The position numbers and the translations under genes were made by a program. From NCBI GenBank assembly GCA_963837735.1, contig CAWIOM010000004.1, positions 372,001 through 436,000 of the forward strand: 64,000 nt of DNA, given 5' to 3'. The stretch is from VRUE01 sp963837735. GTDB lineage: Bacteria; Actinomycetota; Thermoleophilia; Solirubrobacterales; 70-9. Below the pieces are notes generated by a model that saw nothing but the letters and a program-made list of their open reading frames with translations, did no database searches and was not told the origin of the DNA. Within the stretch, counting starts at the first letter, position 1, and each line of letters opens with the position of its first letter. This document shows positions 48,242 through 58,022 of the stretch, piece after piece.

Positions 48242-49036
48242 CTACTGTTCGAGCGTGTCGCCGCCGCCGCTGCCGACCAGCTTGTCCTTGCCGGGTCCGC
48301 CGATCAGGACGTTCGGCGCCGGAGGTGCCCATGCAGGACTGTCGGCAAAGCGCGAGCCGGTCAGGTTCTCGATCGAGGGCAGGCTGTCGCGGCCGGCCGA
48401 GCGGATCGTGCTGTGCTTCTTGAGGTCGACGATCACGCCGGCCGGTTCGTGGGCGTAGACGGCGGTGTCGCTGCCCGGGCCGCCGTCGACGACGTCGTGG
48501 CCCTTTTCGGGCTCGAGGGTGTCGTCGCCGGGACCGCCGACGAGGGTGTCGAAGCCGATCCCGGCGGTGATCGTGTCGTCGCCCGGGCCGCCCCGGTCGG
48601 TATCGATGCCGATGTAGCCTTTGATCGTGTCGTCGCCGGGGCCGCCGTCGACCGTCCCGTCGCCGTAGTTCTCGTCGAGGAAGTCGTCGCCGGGGCCGCC
48701 GGAGATGTACTCGTTGCCGGTTTCGCCGTCGACCCAGTCGTCGCCGCCTTCGGCGTAGATCCGGTCCGTGCCCTTGCCGCCGTACACCCGGTCGTCGCCT
48801 TCGCCGGCGCAGATGATGTCGTTGCCGCCCTTGGAGCGGATCACGTCGTTGCCGTCGCCGGCTTCGATCACGTCGGCACGCTGGTGGCCCTTGATCACGT
48901 CGTTTCCGTCGGTGCCGGTGATCGTCACCTTCTTGCCGCCGCAGGTTCCGGCGGCGCCGGCGCCCGCGCCGCCGAGCAGGACGAGGCAGAGCAGTGCGGC
49001 TCCCAGCGCGGCCGGCAGTGCGATCCAGGCTCTCAC
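48242..49036 (-). CDS. Secreted RTX-type calcium-binding repeat protein
   Basis: A 264-residue protein. Signal peptide MRAWIALPAALGAALLCLVLL, cut near AGAAG. The mature part has about ten calcium-binding nonapeptides (GGxGxDxxx), e.g. GGNDIICAGEGDD, GGPGDDTIKG, GGPGDDTLEPE and GGPGKDKLVG. It should fold as a calcium-loaded beta roll outside the cell. No type I secretion gene is nearby and the N-terminal signal implies Sec export, as in other Gram-positive RTX-like proteins. Its role is unknown. Confidence 0.8.
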   Translation of the reverse strand: MRAWIALPAALGAALLCLVLLGGAGAGAAGTCGGKKVTITGTDGNDVIKGHQRADVIEAGDGNDVIRSKGGNDIICAGEGDDRVYGGKGTDRIYAEGGDDWVDGETGNEYISGGPGDDFLDENYGDGTVDGGPGDDTIKGYIGIDTDRGGPGDDTITAGIGFDTLVGGPGDDTLEPEKGHDVVDGGPGSDTAVYAHEPAGVIVDLKKHSTIRSAGRDSLPSIENLTGSRFADSPAWAPPAPNVLIGGPGKDKLVGSGGGDTLEQ

Positions 49037-49074
49037 GGAGCGTCGAGTATAGGGGCGCTCCCGACCCCGCCTGG

Positions 49075-49096
49075 CAGTAAGTAGGAAGTGCTACTG
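49075..49096. promoter_or_regulatory. Inverted-repeat motif upstream of the first acyl-CoA dehydrogenase gene
   Basis: CAGTA and TACTG flank AGTAGGAAGTGC. It shares AGTA and AAGTGCTACT with the site before the hydratase gene and lies 36 bp upstream of the GTG start at 49132. Confidence 0.5.
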
Positions 49097-49131
49097 TCCA
49101 CTCGCCCGAACCGCGAACGAGGAGAGAACCA

Positions 49132-50345
<1,214 letters not shown>

Positions 50346-50349
<4 letters not shown>

Positions 50350-50784
50350 GCCACGTAGATCACATCCGGTCCTATTACGAGTCGCTCAACTCGGGCGACG
50401 CGGACGCGGTCGCCGCGCACTTCACCGAGGACGCGGTCCACTACTACACGCGGCTCGGCCCGCACGAGGGGGCCGAGGAGATCGGCCGCTACGCGGCCTT
50501 CGCGGTCGAGCAAGATCGAGGGGCGCTGGCAGCTCGAGAACGCGATCGGGGAGGGCGACCAGGTCGCGATCGAGTGGACGATGACCTGGCGCCACCCGGA
50601 GAGCGGCGAGGCGCGCCTCGACCGCGGCGCCGAGTGGTTCCTGATCCGCGACGGCAAGATCGCCGAGGTCCGCGCCTACCACCACGGCGGCCCGAAGAAC
50701 CCCCAGGGCGACCTGCTCGGCTTCGACCACGAGGGACGTGGCCACACGATGCTCGAGGACCCGAAGCCGCCGGCGGGCGGCTGA
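50346..50784 (+). CDS. NTF2-like (SnoaL-type) protein, frameshift near 50512, start unclear
   Basis: About 145 residues. The first part reads HVDHIRSYYESLNSGDADAV and FTEDAVHYYTRLGPHEG, the second, after an extra base near 50512, KIEGRWQLENAIGEGD, VAIEWTMTWRHPESG and EWFLIRDGKIAEVRAYHHGG. This is the cone-shaped NTF2/SnoaL fold. No good start codon exists in frame; a CTG overlapping the dehydrogenase stop is the only candidate, so sequence error at the start is possible too. It may hydrate or isomerise an acyl product. Confidence 0.6.
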
Positions 50785-50786
50785 GG

Positions 50787-51635
50787 TCAGACCGGCTCGA
50801 TCACCTCGAGTTCCTCGGGGGGCAGGCAGACGGCGCAGAAGTCCTCCCCGAACGGCGTCAGCAGGATGCTGCGGCGCACCGTCCGTGAGAGGCGACCCCC
50901 CTTGTGGAGGGCCTCGACGACCTCCGGCTGCACCTCGAGGACCTGGTAGCGGCGCGGGTCCTTCACCGGCTCCCGCGAGAACCAGATCAGGCCGAGGCGG
51001 TGCAGGTTGTCCATGTAGGGCCGGGTGAAGGTGGCGTGGCGGCAACCGGCCTCGGCGGCGATCATGCTGCAGCCCGGGGCGACCAGCTCGGACACCAGGG
51101 GAAGGCCGGTGCGCACGTCGACAGCGGGCTGCGGCCCCTGCTGAGCGAGAAAGCGGAGGATCCGCCCCTCGTCCGGAGCGAGGCTTTCGAGGATCCGCAT
51201 GTAGGCGGGGTGCGAAGCCTCCTCGAACCTGACGTCGGCCGATCGCCGCAGCAGCTCGGACCCGCGATCGCGCAACGCCTCCCGCGAGGCCTCCTCCCCA
51301 GTCCTGCGACGCGGCCGCGCGCCGCCGCCGCCGCGAGACGGGGCCGCCGCATCGGGAAGGTCGAGCAGATCGCGGGCATAGGCGCGCAGCTCGGCGGTCA
51401 GCTCCTGGACGACCTGCCCGGTCGGCTCGCCCCTGGCGACGGAGTGGACGGCGCGCGAAACGGTGCCGGCGTAGGCCTCGGCCGTCCTGGCGGCTCCGAT
51501 CAGGCCGGCGTTGACCGCCACCCGGGCCAATCCGGGCGCCGCTCGCAGGAAGTCCCCCAGCCTGGGAGGCTCCGCCGCCCCGCGCAGCACCAGGGCCCGC
51601 GCGGGCGTTGCGTCTCTGTCGGACTCCTCACTCAC
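50787..51635 (-). CDS. DUF4393 (Abi-alpha-like) protein
   Basis: About 283 residues from GTG 51635, overlapping the DUF445 gene stop. The N-terminal half is helical; the C-terminal half resembles DUF4393: ILESLAPDEGRILRFLAQQG, VSELVAPGCSMIAAEAGC, YMDNLHRLGLIWFSREPV and LLTPFGEDFCAVCLPPE. Some relatives are linked to abortive infection, but many are chromosomal proteins of unknown role, which I favour here because no defence gene is adjacent. Confidence 0.65.
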   Translation of the reverse strand: MSEESDRDATPARALVLRGAAEPPRLGDFLRAAPGLARVAVNAGLIGAARTAEAYAGTVSRAVHSVARGEPTGQVVQELTAELRAYARDLLDLPDAAAPSRGGGGARPRRRTGEEASREALRDRGSELLRRSADVRFEEASHPAYMRILESLAPDEGRILRFLAQQGPQPAVDVRTGLPLVSELVAPGCSMIAAEAGCRHATFTRPYMDNLHRLGLIWFSREPVKDPRRYQVLEVQPEVVEALHKGGRLSRTVRRSILLTPFGEDFCAVCLPPEELEVIEPV

Positions 51636-52903
51636 GAGAACACCGCCAGGTGTACCAGGCCCGCGAGCAAGCCGAGCACGGCCCCATGCAGGTAGAGAAG
51701 CCACTCGTCCTCGCGGATGGCGGTGCGCAGCAATTCGGAGAAGTCCCTGGGGCCCATCTCCCTCATCCGTTCGACGAAGAGCCGCCGGATCGCGGACATC
51801 TGGGTCTCGTTGAACTCCGCGTCGGCGAGCGGCGTCATCGCGTGGTCGACGGCCTCGACCGCCACCGAGTCACGGATCGCGTCGTACTCGCGCGAACCCA
51901 TCGCGACTCGCACCGCCGGCCGGGCGCGCCCCACCGCGTTGTCGACCGCGGGTTGGAGCGCCACTTCGATCATCTGCCTGGTGCGGTCGCCGGACGGGCC
52001 GTGCAGGAACTCCCTGCCCATGTTGCGCATGGTGACGATTTCATCGGAGATGATGTCGGCATAGACCTCCGCCACCTCGGGCTGGCGCTTGAGGAACAGC
52101 CCCTGAATGGTGTACGGGCCGAGCTTCCGGGGCTCGACCGGCTCGAAGATCATCCAGATGCCGACCAGGTTGGTGACGTAGCCGATGATCACGCCGGCGA
52201 TCGGCAGCAGCCACCACGCCGTCCAGACCTCGACCGTGAGGAAGGCGACGGGGATGCCCAGAAGGAACCCGAAGAAGAAGCCGAAGTTGACGATGAAGCG
52301 CAGCTCCTTGCGCCCCACCTCGAGGAAGATGCGGTTGGCGAGCTCGGGGTTCTTCTCGATGTGGCGAACCACCATCAGCTTCAGGTCGAGGATCTGGTCG
52401 ATGTTGCCGCCGATTTCCTCGGTGATGACGTGGACGATCTCCGGCAGCTGCTCCTGGACGCGGGCATGCACGGCCTCGCGCAGCCGTGGCGGCAGGTCGT
52501 GCCAGAGCTGTGGGTGCTCCCGCTCGAGGATGCGATCGACGGCCTCGCGGATGTCTCCGCGCGAGTTGACGAGGATGTGCTCGGAGATCCGCTCCGGGTC
52601 GAGCTCGCGGTAGAAGTCGCCCGGCGTGCCGACCTTGGCGATCACCTTGTCGACGGCGATCGAGCCCAGTTTCGCCGCCCGCGAAGGGACGATGCCCTGC
52701 CAGCCGAGGCCGCCATCCATGATCCCGGGGATCTGCTGGACCCTGCGGGGAAGGACGTTGGCGATCGCCCTCAACCCGGGAACGCGGATGCCGCGGAAGC
52801 GGATCGGAAAGAAGAGCATCCAGACGCCGGACCAGTTGGTGACGTAGCCGATCCCGCCCGTGAACAGCGGAATCGTCAACAGGCTCAGAGTGTGGTTATC
52901 CAT
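51632..52903 (-). CDS. DUF445 family membrane protein
   Basis: A 423-residue protein made of two related halves. Each begins with a helix and a YVTNxxGxWM motif: IGYVTNWSGVWMLFFPIRF at the start and IGYVTNLVGIWMIFEPVEP in the middle, followed by a soluble helical domain. Helices near residues 210-245 and at the end (LLYLHGAVLGLLAGLVHLAVF) anchor it. The internal duplication is typical of DUF445. Function is unknown. It diverges from the second acyl-CoA dehydrogenase. Confidence 0.82.
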   Translation of the reverse strand: MDNHTLSLLTIPLFTGGIGYVTNWSGVWMLFFPIRFRGIRVPGLRAIANVLPRRVQQIPGIMDGGLGWQGIVPSRAAKLGSIAVDKVIAKVGTPGDFYRELDPERISEHILVNSRGDIREAVDRILEREHPQLWHDLPPRLREAVHARVQEQLPEIVHVITEEIGGNIDQILDLKLMVVRHIEKNPELANRIFLEVGRKELRFIVNFGFFFGFLLGIPVAFLTVEVWTAWWLLPIAGVIIGYVTNLVGIWMIFEPVEPRKLGPYTIQGLFLKRQPEVAEVYADIISDEIVTMRNMGREFLHGPSGDRTRQMIEVALQPAVDNAVGRARPAVRVAMGSREYDAIRDSVAVEAVDHAMTPLADAEFNETQMSAIRRLFVERMREMGPRDFSELLRTAIREDEWLLYLHGAVLGLLAGLVHLAVFS

Positions 52904-52935
52904 AGCGATGCGCGAGAATGGGCGACGCAGCCGGG

Positions 52936-54114
52936 ATGAGCGTAATCAAGGACACCGGACAGCGGGCCACCCTCCCCCCCTTCGGCGAGGAGCACGAGGA
53001 GCTGCGCGAGACCGTCCGTCGCTTCGTCGTCAAGGAGATCGCGCCCAACGTCGACGAGTGGGAGGAGGCGCGCGAGTTCCCCCGCGAGCTCTACGGCCGC
53101 TGCGCCGAGCTCGGCTTCCTCGGCCTCAAGTTCCCCGAGTCCTACGGCGGCCAGGGCGGCACCCACCTGCACGACGCGATCTGGGTAGAGGAGCTGGCCC
53201 GCTCGGGCGGCTCGGGGGGCGTCGCCGCCGGACTCAACGCCCACACCTCGATCGCGATGCCGCCGATCTTCAACTTCGGCACCGAGGAGCAGAAGCAGCG
53301 CTGGCTGGTGCCCGGGATCGCCGGCGAGAAGATCGGCGCGCTGGGGATCACCGAGCCGGGCGCCGGCTCCGACGTCGCCGGGATCACCACCTTCGCCGAG
53401 AAGGTCGACGGCGGCTACGTCGTCAACGGCGCCAAGACCTTCATCACCAACGGGGTGCGGGCCGACTTCCTCGTCTGCGCCTGCAAGACGACCAAGGAGG
53501 GCGGCCACGGCGGCATCTCCTTCCTCGTCCTCGAGCGCGAGATGCCCGGCTACGAGGTGGCGGCGAAGCTCGAGAAGCTCGGCTGGCACTCCTCCGACAC
53601 GGGCGAGCTCTCCTTCACCGACGTCGAGGTGCCCGAAGAGAACCTGCTCGGCGAGGAGAACGAGGGCTTCAAGCTGATCATGTTCAACTTCGCCTGGGAG
53701 CGGCTGCTGATGGCGATCGGCGCCGTCGGCGCGATGCAGCGACTGATCGAGCGCAGCGTCGAGTACGCCAAGGAGCGCCGGGCCTTCGGCCGGCCGATCG
53801 GCAACTTCCAGGCGATCCGCCACAAGGTCGCCGAGATGGCGACCCAGGCCGACGCCGCCAAGGCGATCACCTACAACGCCCTGCGCCTCTTCCACGAGGG
53901 CCAGGACTGCATCCAGGAGGTGACGATGGCGAAGCTCGCCACCCAGCGCTGCGTCCTCGAGATCGCCGACGAGTGCCTCCAAATCCACGGCGGCTACGGC
54001 TACATGCGCGAGTACGGCATCGAGCGCGCCGTCCGCGACGCCCGCCTCGGCCCGATCGGCGGCGGCACCGACGAGATCATGAAGGAGATCCTCGGCAAAC
54101 AGCTGGGGTTGTAG
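52936..54114 (+). CDS. Acyl-CoA dehydrogenase, second copy
   Basis: A 392-residue flavoenzyme, distinct from the first copy. Motifs: LGITEPGAGSDVAGI, AKTFITNGVRADF, FNFAWERLLMAIGAVGAM, GRPIGNFQAIRHKVAEM, QIHGGYGYMREYGIERAVRD and the end GGGTDEIMKEILGKQLGL. ATG 52936 gives MSVIKDTGQ; an ATG at 52918 would add MGDAAG. Its last 29-36 nt recur at 55809-55844. No frameshift. Confidence 0.92.
   Translation: MSVIKDTGQRATLPPFGEEHEELRETVRRFVVKEIAPNVDEWEEAREFPRELYGRCAELGFLGLKFPESYGGQGGTHLHDAIWVEELARSGGSGGVAAGLNAHTSIAMPPIFNFGTEEQKQRWLVPGIAGEKIGALGITEPGAGSDVAGITTFAEKVDGGYVVNGAKTFITNGVRADFLVCACKTTKEGGHGGISFLVLEREMPGYEVAAKLEKLGWHSSDTGELSFTDVEVPEENLLGEENEGFKLIMFNFAWERLLMAIGAVGAMQRLIERSVEYAKERRAFGRPIGNFQAIRHKVAEMATQADAAKAITYNALRLFHEGQDCIQEVTMAKLATQRCVLEIADECLQIHGGYGYMREYGIERAVRDARLGPIGGGTDEIMKEILGKQLGL
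54080..54114 (+). repeat. 3' end of the dehydrogenase gene, first copy of a direct repeat
   Basis: TGAAGGAGATCCTCGGCAA starts a 29-nt segment that recurs at 55810-55838 with one difference (AAA/AAG Lys codon). The following codon differs (TTG Leu here, GTT Val there), then TAG in both. Together they bracket the 1.7-kb insert-like segment. Confidence 0.75.
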
Positions 54115-54146
54115 GCGCGGGGCCCGTCGATCGTCTCGCAAATGAA

Positions 54147-54166
54147 CCTACGCGGAACCGCGTAGG
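54147..54166 (+). terminator. 9-bp hairpin after the second acyl-CoA dehydrogenase gene
   Basis: CCTACGCGG and CCGCGTAGG are perfect arms around AA, 33 bp after the dehydrogenase stop. GCCTTTG follows within a few bases, a weak T-tract. Likely a transcription end. Confidence 0.5.
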
Positions 54167-54219
54167 AACGGCCTTTGCAGGACTTGAAGGGCCGGACGAG
54201 CGGTCGCTTTTGATGTCTA

Positions 54220-55692
54220 ATGGCGGCCATGAGAACTCTCCGACCTCTTTGCATCTCACTCGCGGTCCTCGCCTTTGCGGGGACCGGAATCGCGGCGGCC
54301 AACAAGGGGCCGTTCAAGCTCGGCGCGGTGTTCGGGCCGCCGACAGCATCCGCCCAGATTCACGAGCTCGCCGCCGGCAAACAGGTCGTCCTCACCATCT
54401 CGGCGCAGATCGACGGTCGCAGCACGCTGACGATCCATGGGCGTGACGCATTTTGGACGCATAGCACCCAGGCGGCTCCCGGACTCCACGAAGGCGCCAA
54501 CGAGCCGACGATCATCGGCAAGGCGAGCTGGTCGCCGGAATGGCCCGAAGCCGGGGAAAATCGCGACTGCGGATGCAAATCCAGTCTGTTCCGGGGCGTC
54601 AGCCCGAGGTTGCCGAAGACCGGCCCGATCACGTTTCAAGCGGTGAGCTGTCGCGAGGCGTGTGACGGCACGGCCGGTAACGGCTCCGCGGTCATCAACT
54701 TCGATGACGACGCGATCGCCAGCGACTCGACGTACACGGTCACCCTGACCTACAAAACGCCAAAGCCGAAGGTGGTCATCTCCGGCAAGGTGATCAGGCG
54801 GGTCTGCGACAAGCAGCGGGGAGGCAAACACTGCGAGAGCCTGAAGGTCGTCCCGGTCGACGGTCAGCAAGTGAGCCTCAGTGGAAAGGGTCGAAGTTAT
54901 GAAGCCGTCACGCACGGCGGCGAATACAAGTTCAGGGTGAGGAGGGGCCACTATGCCATCCACCTGCTGGGGACGAAAGCGCGCATCGATCCTGACTCCA
55001 GACACGTCAACGCCCAGGACGATGTCTCGGGTCAGAACTTCACCCTCTGCAAGACCCCCAAGAACTACAAAGGCCCCAACTCGGGTTGCGATCTGATCGA
55101 GATCGACGGCAGGGCCGAAAACTTCAAGGGCGAACCGGCCTCCGGCCCGGAAATCTCCTCCTACACGGATACCGCCGAGATAAAAGATGGAGAGTTCACG
55201 CTTTACGCCAATCCGGGAACTGTCGAGCTGAAGGAGTATCGCCTTGAGCGTGCAAAGCATCCCGCGGACTTTGAGCGGTTCACGATCAACGCCGACGACG
55301 ACGTGGTCCACACCAGTGTCAAGCTGCTGCCCCAGCTTGACTACGACGTCGCCCACATAGGTAAGAAACGGGTCATCGCAGAAGCATGGAACCTGCCGCA
55401 GGAATTCAACGCGGCCTTCAACTTTCGGCTTCAGGGGTTGAATCGAACGACCCCGGAGCGCTTCGAATGCTTTCTAGAAGGACAGGGCCTAACGCATCGC
55501 CTGTCGACGGATTCGATCAACGAAACAGAGGCGTCCGCTTTCCCGCCATATCTCGATGACGGAGCGATTTCCGATCAAGGAAAGGCCACGCTCGGTCGCT
55601 TCTGCGAAGCCAAATCCTACGTCGGCATCCTCACCGACCAAAAGGGGAACGTACTGGCCAGGAAGCGCCTGCCCCATGGCGTGTTCGAATAA
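54220..55692 (+). CDS. Secreted protein of unknown function, low-GC insert
   Basis: A 490-residue protein with a signal peptide (RTLRPLCISLAVLAFAGTGI, cut near AAA). The start may be 54220 (MAAM) or 54229 (MRTL). Mature part: beta-rich with conserved Cys pairs (NRDCGCKSSL, VSCREACDGTAG, RRVCDKQRGGKHC, NSGCDLIEI), and later DADDD..HTSVKLL, LEGQGLTHRL. No known domain recognised. The codon use is visibly less GC-rich than its neighbours and the frame is intact over 1.5 kb. It lies between two copies of the dehydrogenase 3' end, so it was probably inserted there. Confidence 0.6.
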   Translation: MAAMRTLRPLCISLAVLAFAGTGIAAANKGPFKLGAVFGPPTASAQIHELAAGKQVVLTISAQIDGRSTLTIHGRDAFWTHSTQAAPGLHEGANEPTIIGKASWSPEWPEAGENRDCGCKSSLFRGVSPRLPKTGPITFQAVSCREACDGTAGNGSAVINFDDDAIASDSTYTVTLTYKTPKPKVVISGKVIRRVCDKQRGGKHCESLKVVPVDGQQVSLSGKGRSYEAVTHGGEYKFRVRRGHYAIHLLGTKARIDPDSRHVNAQDDVSGQNFTLCKTPKNYKGPNSGCDLIEIDGRAENFKGEPASGPEISSYTDTAEIKDGEFTLYANPGTVELKEYRLERAKHPADFERFTINADDDVVHTSVKLLPQLDYDVAHIGKKRVIAEAWNLPQEFNAAFNFRLQGLNRTTPERFECFLEGQGLTHRLSTDSINETEASAFPPYLDDGAISDQGKATLGRFCEAKSYVGILTDQKGNVLARKRLPHGVFE

Positions 55693-55808
55693 TCCAGCCG
55701 TCACTCAGCGGATGGCCACGGCGAAACCCAATTCAAAAGAGCTGCAGTTGCTGGGGATTCTTGTCCTCAAATGCTCCCTGGCGCCCTAGTGTTCCGCGCC
55801 CGAGAGTC

Positions 55809-55844
55809 CTGAAGGAGATCCTCGGCAAGCAGCTGGGGGTTTAG
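55809..55844 (+). pseudogene. Remnant of an acyl-CoA dehydrogenase 3' end
   Basis: CTGAAGGAGATCCTCGGCAA..CAGCTGGGGG..TAG encodes LKEILGKQLGV and a stop in the same frame as the intact gene end (MKEILGKQLGL). Upstream sequence shares at most a few more bases. It has no start or domain of its own. It is either the displaced 3' end or the tail of a lost paralogue. Confidence 0.7.
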
Positions 55845-55851
55845 CGGCGCC

Positions 55852-56115
55852 TCACCGCAACGCCCGCTCGAGCTCTGCGTCGCTGATGCCGTCCACCATC
55901 ACCACCTTGTCCCTCGACTTGGCGCCACGGACGACCGTCAGCTTTGACGGAGCGATGCCGATCTGCTTGGCGATCAGCCGACAGAGGGCCTTGTTCGCCC
56001 TGCCGTCCACCGGCGGCGCCGTCACCCGGGCCCGCAGAACGCCTTCGCGGAACCCGAGCAACTCGTCGCGGCGGCCCCGAGGGCGAAGGCGGACTTCGAT
56101 CCGGGCCCTCGCCAT
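55852..56115 (-). CDS. DUF167 (YggU-like) protein
   Basis: An 87-residue protein with the DUF167 pattern: RARVTAPPVDGRANKALCRLIAKQ and SKLTVVRGAKSRDKVV. The start (ATG 56115) is 3 bp after the hydrogenase small-subunit stop, so it is at the end of that operon. Function unknown; co-transcription does not prove a role in the complex. Confidence 0.82.
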   Translation of the reverse strand: MARARIEVRLRPRGRRDELLGFREGVLRARVTAPPVDGRANKALCRLIAKQIGIAPSKLTVVRGAKSRDKVVMVDGISDAELERALR

Positions 56116-56118
56116 CCG

Positions 56119-56580
56119 CTACCGGCCGAGCGGAGGGGTGGCCGCGAGGATGGCGTCGGCGATCGCCTGGGGGCTGGGTGGGCAACCGGGGATGCGGATG
56201 TCGACCGGCAGCACGGAGTCGAGCGGCCCGGCGAGGTCGGCGGCATCGCCGAGGACGCCGCAGCCGAGGGCGCAGTCGCCGAGGGCGGCCACCAGGCGCG
56301 GCTCCGGCATCGCCTCGTAGGCGATCCGCAGCGGCCCCGCCATCCGGGTGGTCACCGGGCCGGTGACGAGTAGGGCATCGGCGTGGCGGGGCGAAGCGAC
56401 GATGTCCAGGCCAAAGCGCTGAAGGTCGTACTGGGGCGCCGCCGTCGCGGTCAGCTCGTGCTCGCAGGCGTTGCATGACCCGGCGTCGACGTGCCGGATC
56501 GCCAGCGATCGGCCGGCGCCGCGCCTCGGCAGATCCGCCTCTCGGCGGACACGCTGGAGATGGCGGAGCAGGACGAACAC
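56119..56580 (-). CDS. NuoB/HyfI-like subunit of a group-4-like [NiFe] hydrogenase complex
   Basis: A 153-residue Fe-S protein from GTG 56580. Four ligand cysteines are visible: SCNACEHEL (two), GDCALGCG and PGCPPSPQ. These hold the proximal [4Fe-4S] cluster next to the active site in the large subunit. ALLVTGPVTTRMAG is the usual conserved strand. It lies 2 bp downstream of the large-subunit stop. No frameshift. Confidence 0.85.
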   Translation of the reverse strand: MFVLLRHLQRVRREADLPRRGAGRSLAIRHVDAGSCNACEHELTATAAPQYDLQRFGLDIVASPRHADALLVTGPVTTRMAGPLRIAYEAMPEPRLVAALGDCALGCGVLGDAADLAGPLDSVLPVDIRIPGCPPSPQAIADAILAATPPLGR

Positions 56581-56582
56581 GA

Positions 56583-58022
56583 TCAGCGATCCGCGCAGGC
56601 ATAGCAGAGCTCGAAGCTCTTGTTGATCAGGGGGAAGTCGGGCAGCAGGTTGCCGGCCGTCGCCTCCGCCAGCGCCGGCCAGTTGGCGTAGGAGCCGGTG
56701 CGCAGGTGCAGGCGGCGGACGCGGTGCCTCTCCGGCTCGACGACGCAGACCGTCTCCCCCCTCGGGCTCTCGACCCGGGCCACGCCGATGCTCGCGGCGG
56801 GACCGGCCAGGTTCGCCCGATCCGGGCGAACGGGTGCGGCGAGGAGGTCCTCCAGGATCGAGAAGACGTCGACCAGCTCGAGGGCCCGCACCTCGAGCCG
56901 GGCGGCGACGTCGCCGCCGGCGCCGGGTGGAACGGCCGCGGCGAAGGAGGACCCGTACCAGAGCCCCGGGCTGTGCGCGCGGGTGTCCAGCGTCAACCCG
57001 GAGGCGCGCGCCACCGGGCCGGCCGCGCCGAGCCGGATGGCGTCCTCGCGAGTGAGGACGCCGACGCCGTCGAGCCGGCCCTGGACGGTGGCGGAGAACT
57101 GGATCTCGCGCCACGCCCTGGCCGTGTCGTGGCGGAGATCGAGAAGCTCGCCGCGAGCCCGATCGACCAGCGCCGGGGACAGACTGAGCCGACTGCGGCC
57201 GACCTCGACCGCGCCGAACAGAAAGCGGTGCCCGGCGAGGGCGAGGTTGAGGCGCATCGCGCGCTCCTTGAGCGCCGCAAAGGCCATGTTTCCGGGGGCG
57301 AACCCGACTCCCGCGCAGATCGCGGCGATGTCGTTGAGGTGGTTGTAGAGACGCTCGAGCTCGAGCAGGATCGTGCGAACGCGTCGCAGCTCCCGGGGAG
57401 GGACGAGGCCGAGGATGCTCTCGCAGGCCTGCGCGTAGGCGACCGAGTTGGCGACCGCGCAGGCTCCGCAGGCTCGCTGGGCGTAGGCGATGCCGTCGGC
57501 CAGCTCCCTGCCCTCGGCGGCGCGCTGCAGTCCGCGATGCTTGTAGAAGAGACGCAGGTCGAGAAGCAGGATCCTCTCGCCGACAACGTGGAAGCGAAAG
57601 TGGCCGGACTCGATCACGCCGGCGTGGATCGGCCCGACGGCGACCTCGTACACCCCCTCTCCCTCGACCGGGACGGTCCAGCTCGACGTGTCGGGAGGCG
57701 GCGCGATCAGCGGACGCAGCGGCTCGTGGCCGACGAATCGCAGCCCGTGGAGGTCATGGGCCTCACGCTCGTCCCATTCGGCCGCGGGAAGAAAGTCGAT
57801 GACCGAGGGCAGCTCGTCGCCCGCGCAAGAGGTGGAGAGGACGCGGGTGCGCTCGCCGCGCGCGAAGAGGGCGTGCCAACCTCGCCGAGAGCCCGAGGGC
57901 GCGGCGTAGGCCCCGGAGAAGCGCTCGCCGTCGGCAAGCGCTTCGCGGCAGGCGTCGCGCCAAGCCGCGGCCGGGACGGTGGTGCGCCCGACCTGCTGGT
58001 GCGGCGAGACCGGGGGGCTCAC
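56583..58022 (-). CDS. HyfG/HycE-like large subunit with intact NiFe cysteines and no C-terminal extension
   Basis: A 479-residue fusion. The N-terminal 150 residues are NuoC-like (PAAEWDEREAHDLHGLRF); the rest is NuoD/HycE-like. Both nickel-binding pairs are present: RACGACAVANSVAY near the middle and FELCYACADR at the very end. Active-site His seen in Hyc is replaced by Asn after the first pair. The stop follows Arg three residues after the last Cys, exactly where a maturation protease would cut other group 4 enzymes, so no propeptide exists. GTG 58022 overlaps the upstream stop (GTGA). Confidence 0.85.
   Translation of the reverse strand: MSPPVSPHQQVGRTTVPAAAWRDACREALADGERFSGAYAAPSGSRRGWHALFARGERTRVLSTSCAGDELPSVIDFLPAAEWDEREAHDLHGLRFVGHEPLRPLIAPPPDTSSWTVPVEGEGVYEVAVGPIHAGVIESGHFRFHVVGERILLLDLRLFYKHRGLQRAAEGRELADGIAYAQRACGACAVANSVAYAQACESILGLVPPRELRRVRTILLELERLYNHLNDIAAICAGVGFAPGNMAFAALKERAMRLNLALAGHRFLFGAVEVGRSRLSLSPALVDRARGELLDLRHDTARAWREIQFSATVQGRLDGVGVLTREDAIRLGAAGPVARASGLTLDTRAHSPGLWYGSSFAAAVPPGAGGDVAARLEVRALELVDVFSILEDLLAAPVRPDRANLAGPAASIGVARVESPRGETVCVVEPERHRVRRLHLRTGSYANWPALAEATAGNLLPDFPLINKSFELCYACADR

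Noticed and set aside
50787..51635. Abi-alpha-like protein as an abortive infection system.
   Set aside because: Relatives are diverse and no partner defence gene is adjacent; it is coupled to a DUF445 gene instead.
54080..55844. Insert between repeats as a prophage or integrative element.
   Set aside because: No integrase, excisionase or recombinase is encoded; only one gene lies between the repeats.
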